Shown: positions 28,616-37,435 of the stretch, in pieces
Layout: each line of letters begins with the position of its first letter
Position numbering within the stretch: the stretch's first letter is position 1
Source of the DNA: Verrucomicrobiota bacterium
Lineage (GTDB): Bacteria; Verrucomicrobiota; Verrucomicrobiia; Palsa-1439
Direction of reading: 5' to 3'
Assembly (NCBI GenBank): GCA_003164675.1
Contig: PLTX01000020.1
Coordinates: forward strand, 1 to 64,000
DNA: 64,000 nucleotides
Notes under the pieces: generated by a model
The model's database searches: none
What the model saw: the letters and a program-made list of their open reading frames with translations, nothing else
What the model was told of the DNA's origin: nothing
Position numbers and translations under genes: made by a program

Positions 28616-29911
28616 ATGACGTACTGGGATCAGAAAACCGAAACCATCGAACGCGCCGCCCTGGAGGCGCTTCAGTTGAAGCGCCTCCAGGCGATCGTGC
28701 GCCGCGTGGCCCGCAAGGTGCCGTTCTATCAGCGGAAACTTGCTGATTGCGGCGTCCAGCCGCGCGACATCCGTTCGCTGGCCGACTTGCGGCGGCTGCC
28801 GTTCACCACCAACACCGACTTGCGGGACACCTATCCCACCGGCTTGCTGGCCATCCCGTCCGAGGACGTGTTGCGGCTGCACACGTCCAGCGGCACCACG
28901 GGCAAACCGAAGGCGCTGTTTTTCTCGCGCCGGGACGTGGACAACGCCGCCGAGTTGATGGCGCGCTGCCTGGTCATGACCGGCGTGACCCATCGAGACG
29001 TGCTCCAAAACATGATGACCTACGGCCTGTTTACCGGCGCATTGGTCATGCACTACGGCGCGGAAAAAGTCGGTTGCCTGGTGATTCCGGCCGGACCGGG
29101 CAACTCCGAGAAACAACTGCTATTGATGCAGGATTTCCGCACGACGGTCATTCACGTTACGCCGAGCTACGCGCTGTACCTCGCCGACTTCATGGAGAAG
29201 AAAGGCGTCGATCCGCGCCGCGACCTGGCGTTGCGCAAGGCATTTGTCGGCGCGGAATCGTACACGGAGGAAACGCGGCGCAAAATCGAACAGGCGCTGG
29301 GGATCGACGTATATAATTCCTACGGGCTGTCGGAGATGAACGGTCCCGGCATCGCCTTCGAGTGCGAACACAAGTGCGGGATGCACATTTGGGAAGACAA
29401 TTTCCTCATCGAGATTATTGACCCGCGGACCGGCGAACCGCTGCCGGACGGACAAACGGGGGAGTTGGTGCTGACCGCCCTGTGCCGGGAAGCGATGCCG
29501 TTGTTGCGGTACCGCACACGCGACATCACGTCGATCATTCCCGGACCCTGTTCGTGCGGCCGCACTCACCGGCGCCTCCACCGCATGACGGGCCGCTCCG
29601 ACGACATGCTGATCGTGCGCGGCGTGAACATCTACCCGCAACAGATTGAACGCGTGTTGATGAGCCTGCCCAGCGTGGGACGAAACTATCAGATCGTGCT
29701 CGAAGGGCTGGACGAAATGACAATCAATGTCGAACTGGCCGAAGCCGGGTTCGATGGCCACGTCGAACACCTGACCCGCCTCCAATCTGAGATTGTGGAT
29801 CGGTTGCGGGCGGAGATTTTGACCAAACCCAAAGTGCATCTTGTGCCACCGGGCACGTTGCCGGTCAGCGAAGGCAAGGCCAAACGGGTCATCGACAACC
29901 GGTCGCTCTAG
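28616..29911 (+). CDS. paaK: Phenylacetate-CoA ligase family protein (first copy)
   Basis: This adenylate-forming enzyme activates an arylacetate to its CoA thioester with ATP. Motifs: the P-loop [31 protein letters not shown], and the C-terminal GRSDDMLIVRGVNIYPQQIE hinge. Its end [14 protein letters not shown] contains the catalytic-lysine region. Length 431 aa is normal for PaaK. It is directly followed by an ACT-domain gene, a pairing repeated downstream with a second ligase. Substrate may be phenylacetate, indoleacetate or another arylacetate produced by IorAB. Confidence 0.9.
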   Translation: MTYWDQKTETIERAALEALQLKRLQAIVRRVARKVPFYQRKLADCGVQPRDIRSLADLRRLPFTTNTDLRDTYPTGLLAIPSEDVLRLHTSSGTTGKPKALFFSRRDVDNAAELMARCLVMTGVTHRDVLQNMMTYGLFTGALVMHYGAEKVGCLVIPAGPGNSEKQLLLMQDFRTTVIHVTPSYALYLADFMEKKGVDPRRDLALRKAFVGAESYTEETRRKIEQALGIDVYNSYGLSEMNGPGIAFECEHKCGMHIWEDNFLIEIIDPRTGEPLPDGQTGELVLTALCREAMPLLRYRTRDITSIIPGPCSCGRTHRRLHRMTGRSDDMLIVRGVNIYPQQIERVLMSLPSVGRNYQIVLEGLDEMTINVELAEAGFDGHVEHLTRLQSEIVDRLRAEILTKPKVHLVPPGTLPVSEGKAKRVIDNRSL

Positions 29912-29932
29912 CACCGGAAAGGAAACCACACC

Positions 29933-30361
29933 ATGAGCGCCGTCAATCTCATCGCCGTGTTTGCCGAGAACCAACTGGGGCAGATGGGGCGCATTACCCA
30001 GGTGCTGGCCGACGCGGGCGTCAACATCCGCTGGGTGACCATCGCCACCAACGAGAGGCTGGGCGTCATCAAGTTCCTGGTGGACAAGTGCGACCTCGCC
30101 TACGAAAGCCTGCATCAGAAGGGCTGGACGGCATCGCTCGTCGAGGTGCTGGCCATCGAAGTGGAAGATAAACCCGGCGGGCTGCACACCGTCGCGGACT
30201 GCCTTGCCCGCAACAAGATCAACGTCGAGAACTCTTCCGGTTTCGTTTCCAACAACCGTGCCGTGTTGCTCATCGAGGTCCAGGACGTTGCCGCTGCCCG
30301 CCAGATTCTGACCAAACAAACCCTGCGGTTGCTGTCGCAAGAGGAGATATTGACGCTGTAG
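29933..30361 (+). CDS. Tandem ACT-domain protein (first copy)
   Basis: This is a small (142 aa) soluble protein made of two ACT domains: the first opens VNLIAVFAENQLGQMGRITQVLADAGVNI, the second VLAIEVEDKPGGLHTVADCLARNKINV. ACT pairs bind amino acids and regulate enzymes or transcription. Here it sits between a PaaK-like ligase and iorA, so it may sense an aromatic amino acid. GGAAAGGAAACC provides a ribosome site. Homologue at 33860-34294. Confidence 0.85.
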   Translation: MSAVNLIAVFAENQLGQMGRITQVLADAGVNIRWVTIATNERLGVIKFLVDKCDLAYESLHQKGWTASLVEVLAIEVEDKPGGLHTVADCLARNKINVENSSGFVSNNRAVLLIEVQDVAAARQILTKQTLRLLSQEEILTL

Positions 30362-30432
30362 ACGGTGCGGCGCTACTGTTGTTTTTTATCAAACGGTCAG
30401 GAATTGTTACAAACCGGGGTATGTTGTTGGAT

Positions 30433-32055
30433 ATGAGCGATTCGAAGCGGGTATTATTGAGCGGCGATGAAGCGGTGGCGCTGGCGGCGTTGCACGCCGG
30501 CGTGGCGCTGGGCACGGGGTATCCCGGCACGCCGTCCACGGAAATCCTCGAGAGTTTCTCGGAGATCGGCGGCCGGGCGCAATGGGCGCCCAACGAGAAG
30601 GTCGCCCTCGAAGTGGCACTGGGCGTGGCGTTCGCGGGGGCGCGGGCCATGGCCACGATGAAACACGTCGGCCTGAACGTCGCGGCCGACCCGTTGTTCA
30701 CCGCGGCGTACACGGGCGTGACGGGCGCCTTGATCGTGGTGTCGGCGGACGATCCCGGCATGGCATCCAGCCAGAACGAGCAGGACAACCGCCATTACGC
30801 CGTGGCCGCCGGCGTGCCGATGCTCGAGCCGTCGGATTCGCAGGAGGCTTACGACTTCGCTCTCCGGGCGGTGGAGATTTCGGAACGCTGGAGAATTCCG
30901 GTTTTGCTCCGGCTGACCACGCGGGTCTGCCACAGCCGCACCGTCGTCCATCCACGCCCGGCCAATCCGCCGCCGCGGACCCCGTTTTTCGAGCGGGATA
31001 TTCGGGGGCGGGTGATGATTCCGGCCTATGCGCGACTGGCGGGCCGCCGGCTGCGGCAGAAGTTGTCGGAGATCCAGGCGTGGAACGAGACGTGTCCGCT
31101 GAACCGGGTCGTGGCCGGGAACGGGTCTCTCGGCATCATTACTTCCGGCATTGCCTACATGCACGTCCGCGAGGCCGCGCCCGAAGCGAGTGTCCTCAAG
31201 CTGGGGATGACCTATCCGCTGCCAGTGGAGAAAATCCGGGCGTTCGCCGCGGGGGTGAATCGCTGTCTCGTGATCGAGGAAGGCGATCCGTATCTGGCCG
31301 ACGCGATCCGTGCCGCCGGCATAAAGGTCGAGAGCCAGCCGGAGATGTACCGGTTCGGCGAACTCAGCGTGGCGCGCGTGCGCCGGATATTGGCGGGCGA
31401 CACCTCGCCGGAACCGTCTCCCATCCCCGGAAAACCGCCGCAGCTTTGTCCGGGCTGTTCCCATCGGAACGTGTTCGAGGCGTTGCACAAACTCGATTGC
31501 ATCGTCGCGGGAGACATCGGCTGCTACACGTTGGGTGTGTTGCCTCCGTTCGAAGCGATGGACAGTTGCGTCTGCATGGGGGCGAGCATCGGTGTCGGTC
31601 TGGGGCTGCGCCACGTTTTGCCGCCCGAACAGGCGCGCCGGGTCGTCAGCGTGATCGGCGACAGCACGTTCGTGCACAGCGGCATTACCGGTCTCGTGGA
31701 GATGGTGTATAACCCGCCGCCGACCGGCCACGTCATCCTCATTCTCGACAACAGCACCACGGCCATGACCGGCCACCAGGAACATCCCGGCACGGGCCGG
31801 ACCCTGGAACACGAGCCGACGGGCAAGGTGTCGTTCGAGGAACTGGGGCGGTCACTCGGCCTCGAGAACGTGTTCGTCTCCGATCCGTCGGCCGACCCCG
31901 GCAAGTTCGAACGACTGCTACAGGATTGCCTGGCGAACAACCAACTCAATCTCATCATTGCCCGGCGGCCGTGCCTGCTCATTGCCGGTAAGATCAAGGA
32001 ATACGAACGCGCCGCCAACCAGACATGTACGGCGGCATTGGGCGAGCCAGAATGA
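30433..32055 (+). CDS. iorA: Indolepyruvate ferredoxin oxidoreductase, alpha subunit (IorA), lacking the C-terminal ferredoxin domain
   Basis: The enzyme oxidatively decarboxylates aryl pyruvates with CoA to aryl-acetyl-CoA, reducing ferredoxin. The N-terminal pyrimidine domain (GDEAVALAALHAGVALGTGYPGTPSTEI) and the TPP domain (LCPGCSHRNVFEAL, GDIGCYTLG, VIGDSTFVHSGITGL, LDNSTTAMTGHQEHPGTG) are intact. Typical IorA ends in a two-cluster [4Fe-4S] ferredoxin domain. Here the sequence stops soon after IARRPCLLIAGKIKEYE, with only one further Cys, so the clusters are absent (540 aa against roughly 600-650). The track starts upstream at 30379; ATG 30433 (MSDSKRVLLSG) fits the family, ATG 30421 is possible. 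ATGA overlap with iorB. Confidence 0.9.
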   Translation: MSDSKRVLLSGDEAVALAALHAGVALGTGYPGTPSTEILESFSEIGGRAQWAPNEKVALEVALGVAFAGARAMATMKHVGLNVAADPLFTAAYTGVTGALIVVSADDPGMASSQNEQDNRHYAVAAGVPMLEPSDSQEAYDFALRAVEISERWRIPVLLRLTTRVCHSRTVVHPRPANPPPRTPFFERDIRGRVMIPAYARLAGRRLRQKLSEIQAWNETCPLNRVVAGNGSLGIITSGIAYMHVREAAPEASVLKLGMTYPLPVEKIRAFAAGVNRCLVIEEGDPYLADAIRAAGIKVESQPEMYRFGELSVARVRRILAGDTSPEPSPIPGKPPQLCPGCSHRNVFEALHKLDCIVAGDIGCYTLGVLPPFEAMDSCVCMGASIGVGLGLRHVLPPEQARRVVSVIGDSTFVHSGITGLVEMVYNPPPTGHVILILDNSTTAMTGHQEHPGTGRTLEHEPTGKVSFEELGRSLGLENVFVSDPSADPGKFERLLQDCLANNQLNLIIARRPCLLIAGKIKEYERAANQTCTAALGEPE

Positions 32056-32528
32056 ACGACGGCGTCATCAACATCGTCACCGCCGGCCTCGGTGGGCAGG
32101 GGGTGCTCAAGGCATCGGACATCGTCGCGGACGTGGCGTTCCGGAGCGGGCTGGACGTGAAACAGAGCGAACTGCACGGGATGAGCCAGCGCGGCGGTTC
32201 GGTCAGCAGCGACGTGCGGTTCGGCCGCGAGGTATTCAGTCCGATGGTGCCGAGCGGCGTCGCGGATTACCTCGTGGTGATCGCACCCGACCAGATCGAG
32301 GTCAACCGTCATCAACTGCGACCCGGAGGCATGTTGATCGCGCCCGACGCCGTGGACCCGGCGAAGCTGACCAACAAAAAGAGTTTCAACGTCGCCTTGC
32401 TCGGCGTTTTGAGCCGGCATCTTGACTTCCCAGAAGCGGTCTGGCTGGAGGCCATCCGCGCGGCCTTTCCCGACAAGCTGCGCGCCGCCAATGTCCAGGC
32501 GTTTGCGCTGGGGCGAAAGGCAGTGTGA
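32052..32528 (+). CDS. iorB: Indolepyruvate ferredoxin oxidoreductase, beta subunit (IorB)
   Basis: This gamma-domain subunit of the 2-oxoacid:ferredoxin oxidoreductase works with IorA. Motifs: INIVTAGLGGQGVLKASDIVADVAF, ELHGMSQRGGSVSSDVRFG, DYLVVIAPDQIE, and LLGVLSRHLDFPE. Starting at ATG 32052 (ATGA overlap with iorA) it is 158 aa, slightly short for IorB (about 190), lacking part of the C-terminal extension. It is translationally coupled to iorA and followed 3 nt later by the second ligase. Confidence 0.92.
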   Translation: MNDGVINIVTAGLGGQGVLKASDIVADVAFRSGLDVKQSELHGMSQRGGSVSSDVRFGREVFSPMVPSGVADYLVVIAPDQIEVNRHQLRPGGMLIAPDAVDPAKLTNKKSFNVALLGVLSRHLDFPEAVWLEAIRAAFPDKLRAANVQAFALGRKAV

Positions 32529-32531
32529 TCC

Positions 32532-33845
32532 ATGAACATGACCGAACATCATCCAATCAGCGCGCCCGATTTCATGCCGGTCAACGAGTTGCGCGCCACG
32601 CAACTGTCCCGGCTCCAGCGGACGGTCCAACAGGCCTACGACCACGTGCCTCTGTTCCATCGGCGGCTGGACGAGCGCGGCTTGAAGCCCGCCGACGTGC
32701 GGTCGCTGGAGGACGTGCGGCGGTTGCCGTTCACCGTGAAAGCCGATTTGCGCGATACGTACCCGTACGGGTTGTTTGCCGCGCCGATGAAAGAGATCGT
32801 GCGACTGCACGCCTCGAGCGGCACGACCGGCAAGCCGATTGTCGTCGCCTATACGCAGGACGATATTCGGGTGTGGACGGAGACGATAATGCGCAGTCTT
32901 GTCTCGTGCGGACTGCACGCCGGCGACATTGTGCAGAACGCCTACGGCTACGGCCTGTTTACCGGCGGCCTCGGCGCGCATTACGGGGCGGAAGCGCTGG
33001 GCGCGACCGTGATTCCGATTTCGGGCGGCAACACCGAGCGGCAGTTGATGGTGATGAAGGATTTCGGGGTGACGGCGATCTGTTGCACCCCGAGCTACTT
33101 CCTGCATCTGATCGATCAATCGCAGCAGATGGGCGTCGACCTCAAGAAACTGCCGTTGCGCGCGGGCGTGTTCGGCGCCGAGCCGTGGACGGAGAACATG
33201 CGCGAGCGGATCGAAGCCCAGAGCAACATCAAAGCGTACGACATTTACGGCCTGACGGAGATCATCGGTCCCGGCGTCGGGATCGAGTGCGCGCATCAGG
33301 CCGGGCTGCACATTTTCGAAGACCATTTTCTGGCCGAGATCATCGATCCGGAGACATTGGAACCTCTTCCGATCGGCAGCGAAGGCGAACTGGTGTTGAC
33401 GACGCTCAGCAAGCAGGCGATGCCGATGATTCGCTATCGGACGCGGGACATCACGGCGTTCTACACCGAGCCGTGCGCTTGCGGCCGGAGCATCCGGCGC
33501 ATCCGCCGCATCGGCCGCCGCAGCGACGACATGCTCATCATTCGCGGGATCAACGTTTTCCCGTCGCAAATTGAGGCGGGTCTGTTGCGCATCGAGGGAA
33601 CCCTGCCGCATTACCAGATTGTGCTGACACGCGAAAAGGATCTCGACCAGATGGAAGTGCAGGTCGAGGTGACGCCGGAAGTGTTCAGCGACGAGGTGCG
33701 CGGGCTGGAGGAGCTGCGAAAGAAGATCGTTCGTTCCATTGAAACGATTACCGGTATCCGCGTCGCCTTGCGGCTGGTGGAACCCCACACCATCCAACGC
33801 AGCGAAGGCAAGGCCAAACGCGTCATCGACAAACGCAACATGTGA
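32532..33845 (+). CDS. paaK2: Phenylacetate-CoA ligase family protein (second copy)
   Basis: This is a paralogue of the ligase at 28616, in the same operon. Motifs: [72 protein letters not shown] and the end [15 protein letters not shown]. Length 437 aa. As aryl-CoA is already made by IorAB, these ligases may run in the acid-to-CoA direction for free arylacetates, or in reverse with IorAB to save ATP; the sequence cannot decide. The two copies differ enough to suggest different aryl substrates. Confidence 0.9.
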   Translation: MNMTEHHPISAPDFMPVNELRATQLSRLQRTVQQAYDHVPLFHRRLDERGLKPADVRSLEDVRRLPFTVKADLRDTYPYGLFAAPMKEIVRLHASSGTTGKPIVVAYTQDDIRVWTETIMRSLVSCGLHAGDIVQNAYGYGLFTGGLGAHYGAEALGATVIPISGGNTERQLMVMKDFGVTAICCTPSYFLHLIDQSQQMGVDLKKLPLRAGVFGAEPWTENMRERIEAQSNIKAYDIYGLTEIIGPGVGIECAHQAGLHIFEDHFLAEIIDPETLEPLPIGSEGELVLTTLSKQAMPMIRYRTRDITAFYTEPCACGRSIRRIRRIGRRSDDMLIIRGINVFPSQIEAGLLRIEGTLPHYQIVLTREKDLDQMEVQVEVTPEVFSDEVRGLEELRKKIVRSIETITGIRVALRLVEPHTIQRSEGKAKRVIDKRNM

Positions 33846-33859
33846 TGAGGAACAGTGCC

Positions 33860-34294
33860 ATGAAAATCCACCAACTTTCAGTATTTCTGGAAAACAAGCC
33901 CGGCCAGTTGCGGACGGCCTGCGAGGTGTTGGCCAAGGCGCGGATCAACCTGGTGACGTTGTCCCTGGCCGATACCGTGCAGTTCGGCATACTCCGGCTG
34001 GTCATTGAGGACTGGCAGAAGGCGAAGACCGTGCTGGAGACGGCTGGCTGCGTGGTGAAAGTCACCGAAGTGCTCGCCATCGAGGTGGCGGACCAGCCCG
34101 GCGGTCTGGCGCAAATCCTCGAGATCGTCGATCACGCGGGCTTGAACATCGAGTACATGTACGCCTTCACCGAAAAGCGCGGCGGCAAGGCCGCGTTGGT
34201 GTTCCGGTTTGAAAACGCCGACACGGCGGAACAAGCCCTGAAGGCCAACGGCATCAATATGCTGGGAGACGTTGAGCTGTTCCGTCGTGCGTAA
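33860..34294 (+). CDS. Tandem ACT-domain protein (second copy)
   Basis: This two-ACT protein is homologous to the one at 29933. Domain 1 opens IHQLSVFLENKPGQLRTACEVLAKARINL, domain 2 VLAIEVADQPGGLAQILEIVDHAGLNIEYMY. I start at ATG 33860 because GAGG lies about 9 nt upstream (GAGGAACAGTGCC); the track GTG start overlaps the ligase. 144 aa. It ends the aromatic-acid gene run. Confidence 0.86.
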   Translation: MKIHQLSVFLENKPGQLRTACEVLAKARINLVTLSLADTVQFGILRLVIEDWQKAKTVLETAGCVVKVTEVLAIEVADQPGGLAQILEIVDHAGLNIEYMYAFTEKRGGKAALVFRFENADTAEQALKANGINMLGDVELFRRA

Positions 34295-34345
34295 GAAAAC
34301 AGAATCCAGAATCCAGAATTCGGGAGTCAGAATTCTCTCACGCAG

Positions 34346-34490
34346 CCCCGACCTCGGAATCGGGGTAAAAGGCGCTGGGAACACAGAGGTTAGAATCTCT
34401 GTGTTGCATCGTTGAGGGGGACGATGCGACACGAGGGCACCCCGATCTCGAAATCGGGGTAAATTGCAACCTGGGATACTACGTGGTTGC
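34346..34490. repeat. Cluster of five short inverted repeats
   Basis: Five hairpins follow one another: CCCCGA..TCGGGG (34346-34365), AACACAGAG..CTCTGTGTT (34380-34405, perfect 9 bp), GCATCGT..ACGATGC (34406-34427), CCCCGAT..ATCGGGG (34440-34459), and GCAACC..GGTTGC (34466-34490). The first and fourth are copies of one unit, both continuing GTAAA. Just upstream, CCAGAAT is repeated. One hairpin may act as terminator for the preceding operon. No gene is seen in 34295-34648. Confidence 0.6.
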
Positions 34491-34648
34491 GTCTCGATGA
34501 CTCGGCTCCAGAGCGAAAGGGGTGTGACGGCGATCCTATGTGGCCATGGCGAGACCGGAACCCGGGTACACTCCGGCGGCCTGCTCGGCCAAAATGTACT
34601 TGTTTCAACCATGAGCCATTGTTACCGTTCCGATCGAGAGGCGAAGTT

Positions 34649-35863
34649 ATGATCGATTTCGTGTGCCCATCCTGCAATCGGTCTTTGGAGGTTGAAGACG
34701 ATGCCGCCGGTTCAACTGCGCCGTGTCCCGCCTGCAATACTTCGCTCGCCATTCCAGCCAAACCCGCTCCCAAACTGATTAATGACACTCCTACGCGTGT
34801 GACACCGCGATTCTTGCGCGATGAACCTCAGGGCAAAGTTAATGCGAAGGCCGGACCCACCGGCCCGCAAGCGCAAAACACCTATTCATTGAGTGCGCGA
34901 CAGAAAAGAGCAGTTGAGCGTCAGAAGAAGAATATTGCTCTCTTTTGGTTCTTCGCTTCACTCACAATTCTATTTCTCGGAATGGTAAGTGGCAACAGTT
35001 CGGCGGCGGTCTTCGGCTTCATCAGCCTAGTCGCAGCTGGGATTTATATCGCCCCGGAAATTAGAAGATATGCAGCCAACGCAGCCAAAGAGGCGGCGGA
35101 GCGACAAAGGCAACTGCAAGCTGAGGTGGATGCACTCATACAGAAACACGCTGACGCTCTTCGTATCAAGCGATTGCAAAAAAGGAGACCCGACGGCTAT
35201 GGCAATGTAGTTGACGAGGAGTGGAATCGCGAAATGGAGTATTTCTGTCAAAAGGTGTTGCGTCCAGCTTTTCCGCAAATTTGCGATTGGTCACTCCTCG
35301 ACCGCTTCCCCCGCGCAGCCAAACAACCGCTCAACGCACGCGCCCCCGGCGTGCTCGACGCAGTATTTCTCTCAGACCGACAACTCAAGAAAGCCCGGAT
35401 GCAAGCAGACACCGCCAGAGCCGCACTCAACGCCGATAATATTCGGCAGGCCCTCTTCCGAAGAATTGACGCACAGGTTGACGCACACTCGGAGAGCAAG
35501 CCCATCGAAGCACTAGATGTGTCTACACTCTCTCCTGCGGGCTATGAAGCCTACTGCGCGCAAGTCCTTATGGACGACGGTTGGGACGCCACAACGACAC
35601 AAACATCCGGTGACCAGGGTGTAGACATCCTCGCGACACGAAATGGCAAGAAGGCTGTTTTTCAGTGTAAGTTCTACACATCACTTGTGGGCAATGCAGC
35701 CGTGCAGGAAGCCATTGCTGGCAGAGCATGGGCATCCGCAGACTATGCCTTTGTAGTTTCTAACGCAGACTTCACACCATCAGCCAGGGCTCTCGCTGCA
35801 AAAGCGGGCGTACACCTCATTCATCACTCCAGCCTCAGCAACCTTGATCCTTATCTGAACTGA
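34649..35863 (+). CDS. Zinc-ribbon / transmembrane / Mrr-type nuclease-domain protein
   Basis: Four parts are visible. Residues 4-30 are a zinc ribbon (CPSC...CPAC, Cys 6, 9, 26, 29). Two hydrophobic helices lie near 97-140 (NIALFWFFASLTILFLGMV and SAAVFGFISLVAAGIYI). A charged, probably coiled-coil region (EAAERQRQLQAEVDALIQKH) follows. The C-terminal 110 residues are an Mrr/restriction-endonuclease-like domain with SPAGYEAYCAQVL, GDQGVDILATRNGKKAVFQCKFY (catalytic D...QxK) and YAFVVSNADFTPSA. Start ATG 34649 has AGAGG upstream; 404 aa. Membrane-tethered Mrr proteins are suspected defence or DNA-handling enzymes; no methylase is adjacent. Confidence 0.82.
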   Translation: MIDFVCPSCNRSLEVEDDAAGSTAPCPACNTSLAIPAKPAPKLINDTPTRVTPRFLRDEPQGKVNAKAGPTGPQAQNTYSLSARQKRAVERQKKNIALFWFFASLTILFLGMVSGNSSAAVFGFISLVAAGIYIAPEIRRYAANAAKEAAERQRQLQAEVDALIQKHADALRIKRLQKRRPDGYGNVVDEEWNREMEYFCQKVLRPAFPQICDWSLLDRFPRAAKQPLNARAPGVLDAVFLSDRQLKKARMQADTARAALNADNIRQALFRRIDAQVDAHSESKPIEALDVSTLSPAGYEAYCAQVLMDDGWDATTTQTSGDQGVDILATRNGKKAVFQCKFYTSLVGNAAVQEAIAGRAWASADYAFVVSNADFTPSARALAAKAGVHLIHHSSLSNLDPYLN

Positions 35864-36881
35864 GCGCGAATTGTTCACGAAGTGCCAACAATAAGAGATT
35901 GTTCGCGCGGCTACTGCTGGCTGGCGCGCAAAAATGATCGGTTTACACCCTCACCTTGGTCCTCTCCTCTTCCTCTCAGGGGTGAGGGAGACAGGAGGCG
36001 GAAGGCGGGGGCACCGCTAGAGCCAACGGTCGTGCGGGAGCCCGACCCTCCGAGCGGAAGCGGCGGCAAGCAGGGAGGAGACGGCACGGGGATGCGGCTC
36101 GCCGGGAGGCTCGCCCTCCCATGCAGAAAGCGCCGCGTCGGGGGGCGCGGCCTACAACAGCAAAGGCGGCGGGACCGCGCTTTGCCGCCAAGGCACAACG
36201 AGGCGGCGGGTTGGCGGGGTCTACAATCACGCGCAAGAGAACGTGAGATTTAGGACGAGGCACGGCGACAGAGCGCCGTGGCTACAGTACGGCGGCGGGT
36301 CCGCGCTTATCAAGCGCGGCCACAGGTGACCCCGCCACAACATCGCGCCCACCGCTCACCCCTGCTGCGTGACGCGCGACACCACTTTCTGTTTTTCTGA
36401 CCGGCCATCAGAAAGGACTGGACAGTCTGTATGCGATGGTGTATGGTCGGCACGGTTGTATTTTGATCTTTGATATAGGGGTTTGGGGACTGCTGGAAAA
36501 CCCCTCACCTTGATCCTTTGCCGCCTCAGCACTGCCAGCGGCTTCTCGTCTGACTCGATTCCCCCCGAGGGGCGAGGAAACGGGAAGGGTGGCGGGTTTG
36601 GCCGCCGGGTGCGGCTGGAGGGGAACCCCTTCGACCAGCCTTCGCTAAAGCTACGGCTGGCAGGCTGGCTCAGGGTAGACAGGGGAAAGGGGGCAGCGCG
36701 AAAACACGCTTTCTGCCAAACGAAGCCAATTGTTTGAGGTGCTAGCGGTTGTGGATTGGCTTGATGGATAAGGCGTTAGAAGCCCAAGTGCGCCATTTTG
36801 TCACATGGCTTCGTTTTGCCGGAAATGGCTTCGTTTGGGGGTGTTTGATGGGCGCCGGAAGCAGGTTTTGGGGCCGAAACC
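35864..36881. repeat. 1-kb non-coding stretch filled with degenerate repeat units
   Basis: No convincing gene. It holds copies of several repeat units. CCCTCACCTTGRTCCT occurs at 35947 and 36502, the first closing as a hairpin with GGGTGAGGG. GGTCGTGC-GGGA-GCCCGACC-CTCC at 36028 is related to the hairpin at 66-85. A GGCTCGCC-GGGA-GGC...CCTCC variant lies near 36100. CCAGCC..GGCTGG is at about 36637. ATGGCTTCGTTT occurs twice near 36804-36835 with an inverted copy AAACGAAGCCA at 36718. The track ORFs here (35882, 36483, 35911) are translations of repeats. Confidence 0.6.
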
Positions 36882-37292
36882 TCATCCTTTGGCGGCCCAC
36901 GGGAGCGTTTGTTCCTTGCGATAGACCAGACCTTGGAAGACGGCGATCAGCGTGTTGTGTTCGTCGGTGATGTTCACGGTATAGCTGCCGAGCTTGGGAT
37001 TTGTTGAGAGCTCTCGGGCTTCGGCCCGTAACGTGCCGGAACTTGCGGCCTTCATGTAGGTGATGCTGACGTTGATCGCCACGGCCACCTTGCCGTGAGC
37101 GTTGGAGGCGGCGGCGAACGCGAGGTCCGCCAGCGTGAAAATGGCACCTCCCTGCACGCTGCCCACCGCGTTCAGGTGGTGGGGCTGGATCGGCATCTGC
37201 GCGACGGCATGGCCCGGCGAGACGGACACCAGCTCGATGCCGGAGAGTTTCGCGTAACGGTCCTGGGTGAAGAATTGTTTGATGTTGTTCAT
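36882..37292 (-). CDS. PaaI-family hotdog-fold thioesterase
   Basis: This small acyl-CoA thioesterase (136 aa) has the PaaI signature HHLNAVGSVQGGAIFTLADLAFAAASNA, including the N-x-x-G-x-x-HGG-like catalytic loop, here with GSVQGGAIF. It continues AINVSITYMKAASSGTLRAEA. Start ATG 37292 (MNNIKQFF) is chosen for its AAGGAG ribosome site 6 nt upstream. PaaI enzymes clear stalled aryl-CoA esters in phenylacetate breakdown. The two PaaK-like ligases and IorAB 3-8 kb away make that role plausible, though it is a separate transcript on the other strand. Confidence 0.85.
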   Translation of the reverse strand: MNNIKQFFTQDRYAKLSGIELVSVSPGHAVAQMPIQPHHLNAVGSVQGGAIFTLADLAFAAASNAHGKVAVAINVSITYMKAASSGTLRAEARELSTNPKLGSYTVNITDEHNTLIAVFQGLVYRKEQTLPWAAKG

Positions 37293-37435
37293 GGAAGCTC
37301 CTTCGATGGGCGGCGCTTGCGACAACGCTTCTGCCGTCGAATCGCTCGGTTGGTTGAAATTACGCGACTCGTCCGAAGATACGCAAGAGAATTGACAGGG
37401 TCCGGCGGCCGTGGCGCAAAAGCCGTATCGCCTGA

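Noticed and set aside
27308-29116. 602-aa minus-strand ORF
   Set aside because: Antisense to the porin and first ligase genes; no recognisable motif.
31524-33797. 757-aa minus-strand ORF, the second largest in the track
   Set aside because: It is antisense to iorA, iorB and the second ligase, all of which have clear motifs. Its sequence is His/Arg/Gln-rich without domains, as expected of a GC-rich shadow.
35882-36253. 123-aa ORF in the 36-kb gene-free region
   Set aside because: It translates hairpin repeats (PSPWSSPLPLRGEGD) and has no ribosome site or family.
36483-36737. 84-aa ORF ending CQTKPIV
   Set aside because: This ending is typical of spurious ORFs over dispersed repeats; no other support.
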